This document shows positions 41,601 to 51,900 of a DNA stretch of 64,000 nt, one piece after another (positions within the stretch are counted from its first letter, which is position 1; each line of letters starts with the position of its first letter). This stretch comes from Datnioides undecimradiatus (taxonomy: Eukaryota > Chordata > Actinopteri > Lobotiformes > Datnioididae), in assembly GCA_008933995.1 (NCBI GenBank), contig WARS01000033.1, positions 10,988,287 to 11,052,286 of the forward strand, in the 5' to 3' direction. The position numbers were made by a program, and so were the translations under genes. Below the pieces are notes generated by a model that had not been told where the DNA came from, did not search any database, and was given only the letters and a program-made list of their open reading frames with translations.

Positions 41601-44600
41601 AACAGGTTGTTATACAGGCTGCTTCCTAGCCTACTTCTGCTCAGTGGAAATGAGATCCAAAATAGTAAAGAGCCAATTTTCTGGTATCACGCCCTTTTGG
41701 TACTAGAAACAAACTAATCAACAACAGCTTTGATACTGAGAAATCAGAAATGAAGCTGTCACAGCCTTTATGGAAAACCACTGTAAATTAGTCGCAAATT
41801 AGAAACTAATATATTAAAAAAATGCAAATACTTCTAGAGTTTGTGTCACAGTGAACAGAAATTGATGTGTTACTATGTTTTAAAGAGCGTCCTCAACATC
41901 CTATTGTTCCAGTTTTTGCAGTAAACAGATTTAACTTCAGAATTCAAAAGACCCAGACACAACAGTGCAATCTTCAACCAAGAAACCAGCTTACAATCTC
42001 ATTAAGTCAGGCTAAAACAATAAAGTTTCCATAAAAGGATAATCTACATCTCTTTAGACTTCCTTATTTGATATGACTGCTTGCCTTGTGAAGAAAGCCA
42101 ATGATCAACTGATACTTAAAATGTCAAGGTTACCCTTCATTGCTTGACTAAGCTATGCAAGGTGAGTCCACCTGTAGACTTGTTCTGCATTCCACACAAA
42201 CTAAACAGGTCAGAGCTGATGATATCTGCCTGTTCACGCCTGCTGTCATGCAGGGAATGTAGCTACACTTCCCACATCTCACACACACAGCAGCACACAG
42301 CCCACTGTTTGCACATGCACGCGCAGGCAAACATGCGCGCACACTGGGAACCCTGGGCTGCTGTGCTGTGAGGTTGGCGGTACCCACAGGAAAAGCTGAC
42401 GTGTTTACATTCAAACAATACGCAGCAGGACAAAGCCGGGCTGTTGCTGTGCAAATGAGGGACTTCAAAACAGGGTTTAAAAAAACCACTTGGCGCTACA
42501 AGTGGTTCTGTCTTACTGACAAGCTCATGATTAAATAAGTTAAGTAAACAATGCTGATTACAGTGTCGTTAAGACAGTAAACACAAGTTAGATTGCCTTT
42601 TAGGATTACAATGGATTAAACAACTAAACACATCTGGCCTTATGTCAGAGGGCTGTTTAACTTCATTTTGGTGGATTTTAAAAGTGAGTCTGAATTAACA
42701 GAATTTTTCATTATTTATCAATTTTTAGTATAATTAAATTATTGGTTTATTTACAAATCCTTAATAAAAATATCCAAATCTCAAATTACTAGAGCCAAAG
42801 TATAATTGCTTATATTGTCTAAGAAACATAAAAGCTTCCCCTTCTGACAGTGGTGAAGCTGATTTATTTCTCAAACAATGAACTGATTAAATAGCCATGT
42901 CGATCTCACCTTAGGATCTACTTATAGTATAGCAATGTTAGTCTTTCAGTGCTGAAACAGTTTCCCCTTAAAGAATTCTGTCCATCATCTATTTCCTCAA
43001 CTCTAACCAGTTTACTCTGCATCAGTTAGTGTTGCTGCTGCATGAGTGGGCTGAACGCAATATTATCTCATATACACAAACATCCCATGTACTGATGGTC
43101 TATCCTGCCAAACAGTGCATTAAAATAAACATAAAAAAGACTTGATCAGGAGAGGCAGGTCATTCTGTTTTCTGTCAGTGTTTCACACACAAACACAAAC
43201 GACGAGTTATTAGTTAAATATGTGACAACGTGTCTTTATAATAGTGTGGTGTAGCCTATGTGCTGTTTCTCAGGCTTCACCAGGGAGCTGCAAAATAAAC
43301 ACATGATAAACACACACACACAGACATGTATATAGTTTTTTTGGTTGGTGTCATACATTGTAACCAGCAACCACAAACCCCAGAGCAGAGACAACCGAGA
43401 ACTTGCTTGAGAAATTTGAATCACTACAGTTTGTTGCCGTGTGTTTGCCCTCCAGTCCACAGGCACTTCAGCTTGTTAGGAGGGGCCTTTATCGGCTCCA
43501 CAAGGAGAGCTTTCAGTGCTCCAGGTCAGGGGAAGGCTGTGTTTATTCACCCATTTAAACACAAACACACACACACACACACGCACGGACACATACATAC
43601 ACGCACACAGGCTTCCCCCTCTCAGTCTGTTTCACACACTGAGTCCTCTGTATCTGTTTAATTTTGGGCTCTCTCTCAACCCTGCAGTTTGTTGGCACAT
43701 TCAAGTTTGTTGATGTTGTTACTGGCGTGTGTGTGCGTGTTTTGAGTGTGTGCTGTCGGTGTGTGTGAGGTGGTGCTGCATTTACATCACACTGGATTAA
43801 CTGAAATTAAACTGGGAGGAAAATCAGCTTGGAGGCATTTGCAGATATGAAATGCAACAACTGCAGCTAACATGGCCACACATGCGGCTGTTGGCTGTCC
43901 GAGGTGATGAAAATTGGTTGGTTGATTGGTTAAAGTAACGTCAGGTTATCACTCATGGTCTTTTTAACAGCCTGAAAGGACTGAAAACATAATTTTCTAT
44001 TTTAACCTACGGTGAGTGATGGGATTCTATATAAACACACAATTTCCTGTGGAGAGTGATGTCATTGTGCCAAAGCGCTACAAACTTTAAAATGCCACGT
44101 TCAGACCGACATCACCAGTGAATAAAACAAAGGCACAGACACCCTCAGGGTCATCTGGCAAAAACGTCTGAACCTGGCTGGAATTTCTGCAAAAACAAAA
44201 TGCAACATCATCTGGCAAAAAACAGTGCAACCAATGCTGTGTTAGCACAAATTCCACAATGAAGAACAATGCTATTTTTACCTCACAATCGTCAAAACGA
44301 AAGATCGTCGTCGTCATCATCATCTTTTATCTCAGTTTTAAAATGCAACTCCAAAATTTCACACATCACAGCCACAAACTGACAAGCTGCCCCAGGTGAG
44401 GTCACTCTAATCAGCGTCAGGGTTGAAGTTTGAAAAAGGAGATGTGAAAGTGGGCTTATGTGAGCAAATCTCCAGACAAACTGTGTGGTTGGGTTGCACT
44501 GTGGGCGATGTAGGCGCCATGTTTTGACAAGAAAGAAGAATGCGTGGGGAAAAATACAGGTGAGAGTCACTATTTCTGCCGCATTGGTTTTAATATTTTC

Positions 44601-47600
44601 TTTTAAACTCCATATCCTGAAAGAGGGTTATTTATTGATGTGCTGTGCTGAGTGGGCAGAGGACTCTTTACAGCCTCTATGCCGTGCTCTGGTCTAACAG
44701 CAAGACACATAAACTCATTGGTGTCATACTAAAACTATGGGCTATGTTTCAGTTTTTCACAGGTAATGCGTGGCAATACGCCAGTGACATCCTGTCTGTA
44801 ACAATCAACACCTGACACTTGCCAATCATGTCACTCATGACATAGTTTCTGAACGAGTATTTATACCCACAAACAAACCTCATCCTCTCCTGTGCTGACT
44901 CATCTTCACATGTGTTCACAGTGCACGTCGCTTTTGGCACGACTGGACAAAGCTTCAGATTAAAAAAGAAAAAAAGAATCTGAAGTGATGAATTTTCTTT
45001 TTTGTAGCTTCACTCAATTTCACTCTTTTACCTCGTAAAATAAGTAGAACCTCTCACTCCCACTTTCTATTTCTCCTGCCAACTCACAAGCTCCATTTGA
45101 AGTTTCCTCTGTATCCAAACTGTCTCTGGTGCTCTCGTCTCATTCTCTCAGCCCAGCTTTTGATTACATATAGATGTATTGCTCTCTCTCTCTGCTGACG
45201 CGCCAGCTTTCTCAACTGAAACATCCATATCTTACCTCTCACCTATCTCTCAGTCATCTTTTCTGATTACCTGCAAGTATCTTTCTCTCTTACTTCCCCT
45301 CATCTCTCTTCCTCAGAGGTGATAGCCTCCTTTGTGTGCAGCAACCATTTGCTCTTTCTTAGTCACCTATCACCTGGATTCTGTCTCCTGTCATGCCTGT
45401 TAACTAACTTTTTCATCAACTTGAATGCACAGGACTTTCTCTCGCTCCTCCAACTTATCTCCAACAGCCTCTTTCTCTTATTTTGCACATATATGCTCTT
45501 GCTTTCATGACATCCCACTCCAGATTACTATTCCAATTTCATTTCTTTCCACTGCTCTGATTACATGTTAGCATAGCAAGTCAGTTATCAGCTGTGTTAT
45601 GTGGCTAAAAGTATGCTACTGTGACAGGAAGTGTCACCACGAATGTTTCAAATCAGCACTTTCCCACAAGTCTGCCAGCTGGGTCTGAAACTAACAAAAC
45701 ATAAACCAAAGGCTCAGAGACTTTTAAAGCAGAAATTCTCACAAAATGCTGCAGCAGACAGACAGACATATTTTTAAGTGTATTTCTAGTGCAACAGAAG
45801 CCGACATTGCACATTTTGTGTGCACTGCTTTCATCATTTTAGGTTTGGAGGGTAAATGTGCCTTCTAAAACCCTTCTAGGTTATCAACCTCAACAAATTT
45901 GTCCACAGGGGAAAATCCAGGCAAAGCAACAAAGCCCGAGCATGACACAATTCTCAAACATGTCGCAACGAACATTAAATATATACTTTTAATCCTGGTG
46001 TAGTCATCCTTGATCCAACTGCTGCCAAGGTACACACAGGCAAAAGAGATAAAATGCATTTCTGGATGCATTTCAATGTCACAGTGAGTCTACAAGCCTC
46101 TGGTATATCAGAGTGTTGACAGCCTACATTCATCCTGCTGATCTGAGATTTTACTCTATTTACAGGATGAAAGATGTTTATTTAGGCTCATTGAAAACTG
46201 CTTTAAATAGTTAAGTCACAGAAAATTTGACTGTCCAGTTGCAAAAAAAACAAGCACATAATATTTACTCGAGCAAATGCTGTTCACTTTTCACAATTTT
46301 TGACCAACACTGATGAAACCACAGAGAAACAACTCATAATAACATACTTTCTTAATACAACCACAGCTAAGATGCCAAAGCCACAATTAACTTCTGCAGA
46401 GTTACTGGAACAATTCATGCATCTCTCCTTAAATGAGACTCAGCGAGGTTGTTGAACCTCCACCACGCTCCAAAGACGAACCCTCAGGCCTTAGTCAAGA
46501 CGACGCTGGTGTCTAACTGGTTTTCTCCTCGGCTGTGTGTGAACATGCATGTTTGCTCACATTTTAGGAGAGAACCTGTCAGATTGAAGTATTCACTCGT
46601 CGAACAAACTAGCTGGTTACTCCCACAATTACCCCAGAAGAGGGTGCAGGGGTCTTAACAACCTTAACTCTTTATATTTATGCTATTTTACAACAGTTAC
46701 AGCAAGAAACCCTCTTAAAGTCGAATGCAAAAATATGTGTGACATGGCTCCATATAGGAGTGGCAGTGAGTAAAAGCAGGGCAACGTGGAAATACATCAA
46801 AGAAAACTTTAATATCCATGGAGTCTTTTTGGAAATCACTGGTATAGAGTGACAGCTCATTTTGTAAATTGTCTGGCTCATATCCATCACTCTGGACTGC
46901 GTGATAACACAAAGTCAATTTGGTACTCTCATCTTCGAACGGCATTCTCAAGAAATACAGAAATAATTCTTGGAGTGTTCGTTTAGATAAAAGCTAAATG
47001 AATATCATGCTGCCATGTTCAATGTCAAGTTATTATTTCTTATTACCAAAGTTTCGTCCTTTTTGGACTTTGTTAACATCACAGTTGGGACATGGTCTTG
47101 TTTGACCTTTAAATAGTCTAAACTCATTTCAAGAACACTAAACTAAACTATTGAGGAGATGAGCTCTTTGTTTATCTCACAGTTGGCACAGCTAGCGGCT
47201 ACTGCTGGCCTTGTTTTATGGAAACTCTCTGTAATGTATACCACGGCTGAGAATACCTGTTTTATAATCACCGGTGTCAGACAGTACAGTGTGTCTTCCG
47301 CCTACTTCTGGAATAGGCAGACTGTACTGTTGTGTGCATCAGTGAAATAAATTGCGGTGGGAGGGTATCTGAGGTGTCCTGCACCAGCAACACAGTGATG
47401 CCCGGAAAAACTGAAGACAGCTCAAGGCAAGCTGGCAAGAAAAGGGAAGGAAGCAGGAGACAAGCGGTCTGATTCGACGGGCTGCAGACATGTTTTGATG
47501 TATAAGCCACTAAGCTAAAGTATGTGTGTATACCATGCACATAAACATACATTTGCAGCTACAAGCACACACACAGAGAGGCCTGACAAAATAAAAACAT

Positions 47601-50600
47601 ATGTATTCATATCAGATCCCACAGTCCTCTGTGACCTACATCTACTTCTTTCAGCAGAGTGAAACACCTCAAACCAAAAGGCTTCGCGTTTCACATTCTA
47701 ACCTCTGAGTTGGTGTTTTACTGTCGGGCTTCTTTTGAAAACTGGAACACAGACGTCATGTAACTTTTTTTTTTTCTGTTTTTGTACAGTAAAGTGTAAA
47801 TACTGCTCAGAAAAATGTCCAAAATAAGAAAATAAGGAACTGCCAAATGCCAAGTTGATGTGGCCCCATCTGAGAGTTTCCTGACAGAGCCTCTCAATTC
47901 CTCATGCAGGAGTGAATGATTAACCGTTGGTGCCATAATGTAAAACTCCAGGACTCAAAAACAGCAAAACGTACATAGTAAAATGATGAAAGTTTGACAA
48001 AACTAAATAAAGTGTCACATTAAGAACGATGAATCTTCCCGCTGCGATATTTCCAGGCGTGTGGCAGCTGTTCTGGGCAAGAATGAATGAGAGCCAAAGG
48101 CGTCCACAGGGAGGAAAACAACCAGCCCCGACATCTCTGTGCTGACTGTGTGCAAATGGCTCCGGGAATTGGTTAAAGAAGACAGGCAACCTGGGCAAAC
48201 ACACATTTAAAAAACAAAAAAAAACAAACAAAAACACCAGCACTGTCCTTTAACGTTAATTTGCTGTGCTGCGTCAGCACGGAGCAAACCACCCTCTTTG
48301 GCTGAAACACACACTGCCTTTTTTGAAACGTGCTTCTTTGCACACACTCCAAGAATACAGCAACGACCACACACTGGTCTACATCTCCTCCTCTGTTTGG
48401 TTCAGAGTGGCTCCGCTGCTTGCTTAGAAAGCAAGAAGTCACCACTTAAGTCTGTGTTTCTCTTCCTCTCCCTCACTCGCACCTTCCCTGGGGAGCCTGT
48501 GGCTTTGTGATGGTTGGAATTCCCATAAATGTCCGATCTGTACTGGGCGCAGTCATAACCGCCATAAATCACCCTGCGTGATTTGTTGTCTGTCTGCATG
48601 GCACTGAGAAAGGTAGGCAGGGAGGGACGAGCTGGACGGAAAACCCAAGAAACTGGGAAAGGTTGACGAGGCATAAAAGTTGCGGTAGGAGAGATTATCC
48701 ACTGAGCCAAGCATCTGCACAGGAGACAGACGTACCTACAGCACGTCGAGAACCTTCACACCAAAGACATTTAGCTGCTCTCAACCAGGACGACTTTCAA
48801 TCAAGGACGATACATCTGATTTGACCAGAAATCACAACTTCATTTGAGACCTCCTGAATATTACTAGTTCTTCTTTGTAGGGCTGCAACGAACAATTATT
48901 TCCATTATCAAATAATCTGATGATTATTTTCTTGGTCACTGTTCACAAAATTGTTATGAAATGTCTAAAATAATTTCCCAAATACCAAATGCTATGCTTT
49001 TATACATACAGCACACATTCAATGCAACACATTCAAACAGCAATAGCGCCCACAAAAATAGCCGAGTATTCCCCAAAACTCATACTCAGTGCATACAGTT
49101 TTGGTTTTAACGGCCTCGGTGTATACAGCCTGCTGCATAATTGGGGCTGTGCACCATTAAAGACAAAAAGCCTCACCTGACAGTGTGTACAGTGTGTACA
49201 GCAAAGCTTAAGTAGGTCTTCCAGCCACGTTCCACTAGGCACTTGGTAACACATACAGTTAACTACATCGGCGGGTTCATAGCAACATCCTTGAAATCTG
49301 GGAAGGTCCCAAGACATGAACTCCACTCAGTTTGCGAAGCAAGCTCTCACGTTGCCTTTTACCTCCTCACGTATCACAGTCCATCCCTAATAGGCCTGAG
49401 CTGCCCATGTGTCTGGAGGCCAGGCTTCTGCACTGCTGAACAAGTCCAAACTCATTAAAAAAATATATACTGATGTGATAAAACACAATGCAACAAATAT
49501 GAGCATATAAAAACACACACAAGAGATGGACTGCATCCGTGCTCTATCAGGAGCTAAGCAGCTAACAGCTCCCATCTGGCTTTTGGAGGATTTTGAATGG
49601 AGAGTAAAGACACTAAAGAAAACTTCAGGGAGAATTAGCTTCATATTTATAAAAGTACCAAAGGCTGCGAGAGGATTTTGCCATTTGTGAAAGTTTGTGA
49701 GAGAACTTCATTGTGTTGGAAAAATGATGAGTCAGTTTTGATTTAGTAAGCAATTGTTTAGTGTTGGTGTTGTGGTTGTTTAGGGTGTAATTTATCAGTG
49801 GGAGAGGTTTTAATGATTTTGACTGGCTGTGTTATGGTTGGCTATCTCACGCTTGGTAAGAGTTATGTCTCACAACTGTTTATGTCTTAATATTTACGGT
49901 CTGTCAGACTAATCGCCATCCCAGGACGACAAACAGCTACAGACCACAATGTGGCTTAAATACAGCGTTGCTCCTTTTTCACTGTGACTGAAAATAAAGG
50001 GACATTAGTGCAGTGGCTTCTTGTTCAGGTCGGGCTCAGGCTCTGATTTCAGGCGTGTTTTTCAGGTGTAGCACGTGATTTTCCATGTGAAATTTATTTT
50101 TACCATTAAAGGCACTATTTTAGTCCACAGTACTCATGAAAAGAAGCCTTCCATCTCCACCCAAACATTATGAATAACTACACTTCTGAAGCATCTAGCT
50201 TCAGCTCTGAAGCACTCCAGAATAAAAGGGACACCTCCATTGCATTCGGGAGGACAAGACTAAATTTAGGTACTTTGTCAAAGTGCTACATATCACAGTT
50301 TATTACCAAACCACAGATCCACTTCACTGGTACGTCTGTCATATATTTGTGGACTGAACACGGCTGTTATGGCTTGTTCAAGTGTGCACAAAAGCCCTCT
50401 ATGAAGGTGTGAAAGAGGCTTTCTTCGTCCCATGCACCCACAAACAAACAGAGGATCAGAGCCATAAAAAGGGACCTTTTCAAAAGCGTCACGCAAAAGC
50501 TGAAGGCTGGCCAGTTTTTGAACATTTTTGTACTCTTGATAGGGCTTTCAAAAGTGCTTGCACTTTAAAACTATTACCAGCAGCCCAACATGGAAGGGAG

Positions 50601-51562
50601 TAGACAGCATGGGCTATTTTTGGGCAACAAGTGTAACTAAAGCAGTGACAAGCCAGCTGTGTTTCCACAGCTTCATGTAGGGAGGAGGCAGCAGCAGAGG
50701 AGGAGGAGGTGGAGGAGGAGGAGGGATGAGAACGCTGCACTGATTAAATTTTACTGGCCTCCTTCAGGCTGAAGTTTACACAAACTATCTCCTGAGCTCA
50801 GGTATGAGCCCTGTGATGGGAAGCTCTGATCTAACCTTTGTGCTACCATAGTTTTCAAGACTGTGTTGTGTAGGCCCAGGATGCAGTGCAAGGAAAGAGG
50901 GTTTATCCCACATGTCAAGCACAGAAACCCACCAGGTCTTGACTGGAATCATTATCCATACAGAAGCTTCTGTCTTGACCTCAGGCGATAAACCTACACT
51001 GAAATGATATGAATAACATTTTGATTGGGACCACCAACACCTTCCAAGTGACCCGATACAGCCCCTGCACCTCAGTTTGGACAGCAATGATACATTTTGT
51101 ACTGTGAGAATTGACTGGCCTGTGTTTTCCATCTGATATTTCAGTATTGCATGTATAGCACATTGCTTTAGCAAGTCATAAAGCAGGAGTTGCACAACTG
51201 CTGTATTTGACCTGAGAAGGACCTCTAGCAAGCTAATTAGCTTCAATACTGCTTCAGACCGTCAGTTAAACCATATACAATGTGAGCTAATTAGCATGCA
51301 GCTGTAGGGAAAAGTTCATTTACATAGCTAATTGGTCCAAATGTGACTGACTTTCATTAATGTCAGTCGATCTCCACAGACATATAGTAAGTTCGTTTTC
51401 AAACAGCGAGGAGAGGCTACCAACTGTTTAAATTTGGGCTAACATTAGCAAGGCGATGCTAATTAGAGAAACAATAGTTTTGTTTACCTCTGCGGTCCGC
51501 AGCGAGGGCGGTTTCTTCAAAGCCTGTTTGAAAGAAGTTTCCATGGCTCCGGTCATTTTCAT
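6089..51562 (-). CDS. rapgef6: rapgef6, N-terminal part (first five coding exons), 3' exons outside window
   Basis: RAPGEF6 (PDZ-GEF2) is a Rap1/Rap2 guanine-nucleotide exchange factor. Its order is a degenerate cyclic-nucleotide-binding (CNB) fold, a second CNB, RasGEF-N, PDZ, Ras-association, CDC25 and a C-terminal VSAV PDZ ligand. Only the start is present here: exons 51562-51488, 21300-21230, 20294-20238, 15951-15868 and 6158-6089. Together they make exactly 119 codons with all splice phases matching. The translation runs [69 protein letters not shown] and [20 protein letters not shown], then MIV. I prefer rapgef6 to its paralogue rapgef2 on the QALKKPP...RT-EDLHTIY start, the uninterrupted [13 protein letters not shown], and adjacency to fnip1. 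The segment RYERHEAN...FYPDSI is closer to RAPGEF2. Confidence 0.9.
7590..7960. repeat. long polypyrimidine (plus strand) low-complexity tract
   Basis: About 370 bp dominated by C and T on the plus strand (CTCCCTCC, TTCTTCC, CTCTCTCC words). It supports an accidental open frame but no gene. In the rapgef6 transcript it is purine-rich. Confidence 0.85.
9313..9364. repeat. (GT)n microsatellite
   Basis: 26 uninterrupted GT units in rapgef6 intron 4. Confidence 0.98.
11288..11329. repeat. (AC)n microsatellite
   Basis: About 21 uninterrupted AC units in rapgef6 intron 4. A second short CA run (11463-11481) lies 130 bp on. Confidence 0.98.
13359..13388. repeat. (TGTC)n microsatellite
   Basis: About seven CTGT units, followed after 18 bp by a GT repeat. 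Confidence 0.95.
13407..13440. repeat. (GT)n microsatellite, left arm of an inverted pair
   Basis: 17 GT units. The AC tract beginning at 13541 is its reverse complement, 100 bp away. Confidence 0.97.
13541..13622. repeat. (CA)n microsatellite, right arm of an inverted pair
   Basis: 28 pure CA units to about 13596, then an imperfect CA/CAAA tail. Confidence 0.97.
13693..13726. repeat. (AC)n microsatellite
   Basis: About 17 AC units, the third CA/GT tract within 320 bp. Confidence 0.97.
15868..15951 (-). CDS. rapgef6: rapgef6 coding exon 4 ([15 protein letters not shown])
   Basis: The acceptor is CTGTTCCAG, the donor GTATGT. The 84-bp exon translates as [20 protein letters not shown] then [16 protein letters not shown] is the beta-strand and Gly-turn hallmark of CNB folds. 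Phases are 2-2 and the length is a multiple of three, so skipping would be in frame. Confidence 0.95.
18145..18212. mobile_element. terminal fragment of the 'GGGCTGCAAC' MITE, inverted
   Basis: CAACTAATTGAAAAATAACT ... ATTATTATTAGCTGCAGTCCC is a decayed opposite-orientation end of the same MITE family as at 48879-48990. Confidence 0.45.
18600..18920. repeat. pyrimidine-rich low-complexity tract (plus strand)
   Basis: C/T-rich sequence with CATC/CTCC words. It supports only a compositionally biased frame and no gene. Confidence 0.75.
20238..20294 (-). CDS. rapgef6: rapgef6 coding exon 3 ([13 protein letters not shown])
   Basis: The acceptor is TGTCTCAG, the donor GTAAGT. The 57-bp exon translates as [19 protein letters not shown], with the Tyr split TA|C. 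Phases are 2-2 and the length is a multiple of three, so skipping would keep frame. It matches the PDZ-GEF segment RYERxEANxxLFY/C at the start of the first CNB-like fold. Confidence 0.92.
20295..21229 (-). other. rapgef6 intron 2 (935 bp)
   Basis: Bounded by donor GTGAGT and acceptor TGTCTCAG. No further feature is recognised. Confidence 0.9.
21230..21300 (-). CDS. rapgef6: rapgef6 coding exon 2 ([20 protein letters not shown])
   Basis: The acceptor is TGTCCTGCAG, the donor GTGAGT. The 71-bp exon translates as [20 protein letters not shown] then HQLR, with the Arg split AG|G. It matches the highly conserved PDZ-GEF segment DL-TIYSYLHGME-LSNLREHQLR. It starts in phase 0 and ends in phase 2. 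Confidence 0.93.
22119..22553. mobile_element. decayed teleost MITE ('GCTAGC...GTCCAAAG' family)
   Basis: The left end is TTAAAGTAACACTTTGACAT followed by TTGGGGAA. The middle has GGCTAACTCAGCTTAGCACA then GGCTAGCCTGACTATGTCCA and GTTACCTGGCAACTGG. The right end is GCCAAGAAAGTGAATAAGCA then TTTCCAAAATGCCAGA. The outer parts are imperfect inverted repeats of each other (…GACATTTGGGG / …CTGGCATTTTGG). This order matches an abundant non-autonomous fish repeat I know by sequence pattern. It is heavily mutated and carries no coding capacity. Confidence 0.65.
25382..25412. repeat. (TC)n microsatellite
   Basis: About 15 CT units in rapgef6 intron 1. Confidence 0.97.
26579..26606. repeat. (TG)n microsatellite
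   Basis: 14 TG units in rapgef6 intron 1. Confidence 0.97.
26760..26900. repeat. TTCTA pentamer-derived tandem repeat with a 30-bp higher-order unit
   Basis: Built from ATTCT/TTCTA-type pentamers. From about 26806 to 26896 a 30-bp unit (containing CTATTCCATTCTGTTCTACT) is repeated about three times with very few differences. Confidence 0.9.
31931..31952. repeat. (CA)n microsatellite
   Basis: 11 CA units in rapgef6 intron 1. Confidence 0.95.
35000..35790 (+). pseudogene. Tc1-like transposase pseudogene
   Basis: The plus strand carries decayed Tc1/mariner transposase. [12 protein letters not shown] lies at 35395-35430. [15 protein letters not shown] follows in the same frame at 35536-35580. 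The block corresponding to SPDLNPIENMWNDL appears at about 35616-35660 in another frame, so at least one frameshift is present, along with stop codons. The catalytic Asp of the NDPKH motif is kept (35548-35550), but the third catalytic acid (Glu of PIEN) reads Lys (AAA). Upstream DNA from about 35140 (GGAATTTCTGGCAGGTAGTG, CACATGTCTGGGCTAGATGG) also follows the family. Terminal repeats are not recognised, so boundaries are approximate. Dead element. Confidence 0.8.
36760..36860. mobile_element. possible decayed 'ATCGGT' hAT-type MITE
   Basis: GCCCAAAAGATTTATTGGTA ... GAACCGATACC ... ACATATCGGTGTCAAAGC resembles the common 'cgatttatcgg...tatcggtatcgg' MITE. Weak match. Confidence 0.25.
40220..40380. 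mobile_element. decayed MITE of the 'GACTAAAACTA' type
   Basis: Repeated GACTAAAAC / GACTAAGACTAAAACTAC words, with AACAAACACTG at the end, resemble a common fish and vertebrate MITE rich in (GACTAAAACTA). There is no coding capacity. Boundaries are approximate. Confidence 0.45.
41061..41240. mobile_element. decayed MITE of the 'GGGCTGCAAC...AATAATCG' type
   Basis: GCTGAAATAATTAGTTGATC, then ACTATTTTGATAATCAATGA, and the far side CACTTTTCATTGCTTTCTGG + CATTTCTGACCGAACAATAA follow the order of a widespread hAT-like MITE. It is mutated and internally shortened. Confidence 0.5.
43566..43582. repeat. short (CA)n microsatellite
   Basis: About eight CA units, flanked by further imperfect CA/GCAC repeats to 43610. 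Confidence 0.9.
48879..48990. mobile_element. terminal fragment of the 'GGGCTGCAAC' MITE
   Basis: GGGCTGCAACGAACAATTAT then TTCCATTATCAAATAATCTG, GATTATTTTCTTGG and AAATGTCTAAAATAATTTCC match the terminal part of the same MITE family as 41061-41240. Only one end is present. Confidence 0.6.
50690..50728. repeat. (GCA)/(GGA)n trinucleotide tract
   Basis: GCAGCAGCAGAGGAGGAGGA then GGTGGAGGAGGAGGAGGGA, in rapgef6 intron 1 about 0.8 kb from exon 1. Confidence 0.9.
51231..51466. promoter_or_regulatory. cluster of GCTAATT(A/G)G motifs inside rapgef6 intron 1
   Basis: Four homeodomain-type motifs fall within 236 bp, starting 22 bp from the exon 1 donor. They are AGCTAATTAGCT (51231-51242, a perfect palindrome), GCTAATTAGC (51286-51295, palindrome), AGCTAATTGG (51326-51335) and GCTAATTAG (51458-51466). 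This is an inferred candidate enhancer, based on motif density and position only. Confidence 0.3.
51488..51562 (-). CDS. rapgef6: rapgef6 coding exon 1 with start codon
   Basis: Three in-frame ATGs occur: at 51562-51560, 51556-51554 and 51544-51542. An in-frame TGA lies 12 bases upstream of the first, so the start is one of these. From the first, the product is [20 protein letters not shown] then LRTAE. The third ATG has the best context (GCCATGG) and would give [13 protein letters not shown]. The donor is GTAAAC after GCAGAG, phase 0. The exon sits in CpG-rich DNA, as expected of a 5' exon. The match to the family start (…QALRKKPPERTPE|DL in human, from memory) is short but in the right order and phase. 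Confidence 0.82.
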
Positions 51563-51900
51563 AACTTCGGCTCAACTCCACCTCAGGACTTTTACCTCCG
51601 CTTTAGGTAACCTCGCTTTCACGTCTCCTGGTTGCTCTTTGGCTGAGCAGACTCACATCCCCGCGAATCTTGTCCCCGCCGAGCCGAGCATGGATGGAGT
51701 TCACTCCGAAACGGACCGACCGGGAGCTCCTTCTGCTCCAGGAGAGACGCAAAACTTCACTCTGAACTACTGCGGGTCCGAGAAAGAGTCGACGGCGCTA
51801 AACTGTGACAGAAAGTTGTGTCTACTGGACATGTTGTCTTGATTTCTGTACATCTCTGGTAAAGGAAATATCCACCGCGGTAGCTGGCGTCCGTCAGATC
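51563..51900 (-). promoter_or_regulatory. rapgef6 5' UTR and CpG-rich promoter
   Basis: Between about 51480 and 51900 the sequence is unusually rich in CG dinucleotides compared with the flanking AT-rich DNA; for example, about 20 CpGs fall in 51570-51800. It covers rapgef6 exon 1 and the sequence just upstream, typical of a vertebrate CpG-island promoter. The exact start site cannot be read. A short upstream open frame lies at 51691-51653. The plus-strand frame that runs through the same sequence has no family resemblance. Confidence 0.65.
51653..51691 (-). other. upstream open reading frame in rapgef6 5' UTR
   Basis: Minus strand ATG CTC GGC ... ATG TGA encodes the 12-residue peptide MLGSAGTRFAGM, ending 90 bases before the first candidate rapgef6 start. 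It matters only if the transcript start lies upstream of 51691. Confidence 0.35.

Larger units (their letters stand above)
21301..51487 (-). other. rapgef6 intron 1 (30.2 kb), no nested gene recognised
   Basis: Donor GTAAAC, acceptor TGTCCTGCAG. I read both strands for exon-like or gene-like stretches and recognise none. The contents listed separately are decayed MITEs (22119-22553, 40220-40380, 41061-41240, 48879-48990), a Tc1 transposase pseudogene (about 35.0-35.8 kb), microsatellites (25382, 26579, 31931, 43566), a 30-bp tandem repeat (about 26806-26896), a GGA-rich tract (50693-50726) and a homeodomain-motif cluster near the 5' end. The remainder is AT-rich DNA in which I see nothing specific. 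Confidence 0.85.

Noticed and set aside
50785-51246. A 153-codon minus-strand frame immediately downstream of rapgef6 exon 1
   Set aside because: I see no recognisable domain, and it lies in intron 1 of a gene transcribed from the same strand. The area is better explained as non-coding DNA with a homeodomain-motif cluster.
6089-51562. Calling the left gene rapgef2
   Set aside because: Some residues are closer to RAPGEF2, but the N-terminal QALKKPP, the uninterrupted [13 protein letters not shown] and, above all, adjacency to fnip1 (not fnip2) favour rapgef6.
51456-51842. A 128-codon plus-strand frame over the CpG-rich region
   Set aside because: It is antisense to rapgef6 exon 1 and its 5' UTR. 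CpG richness lowers stop frequency, and there is no family match.
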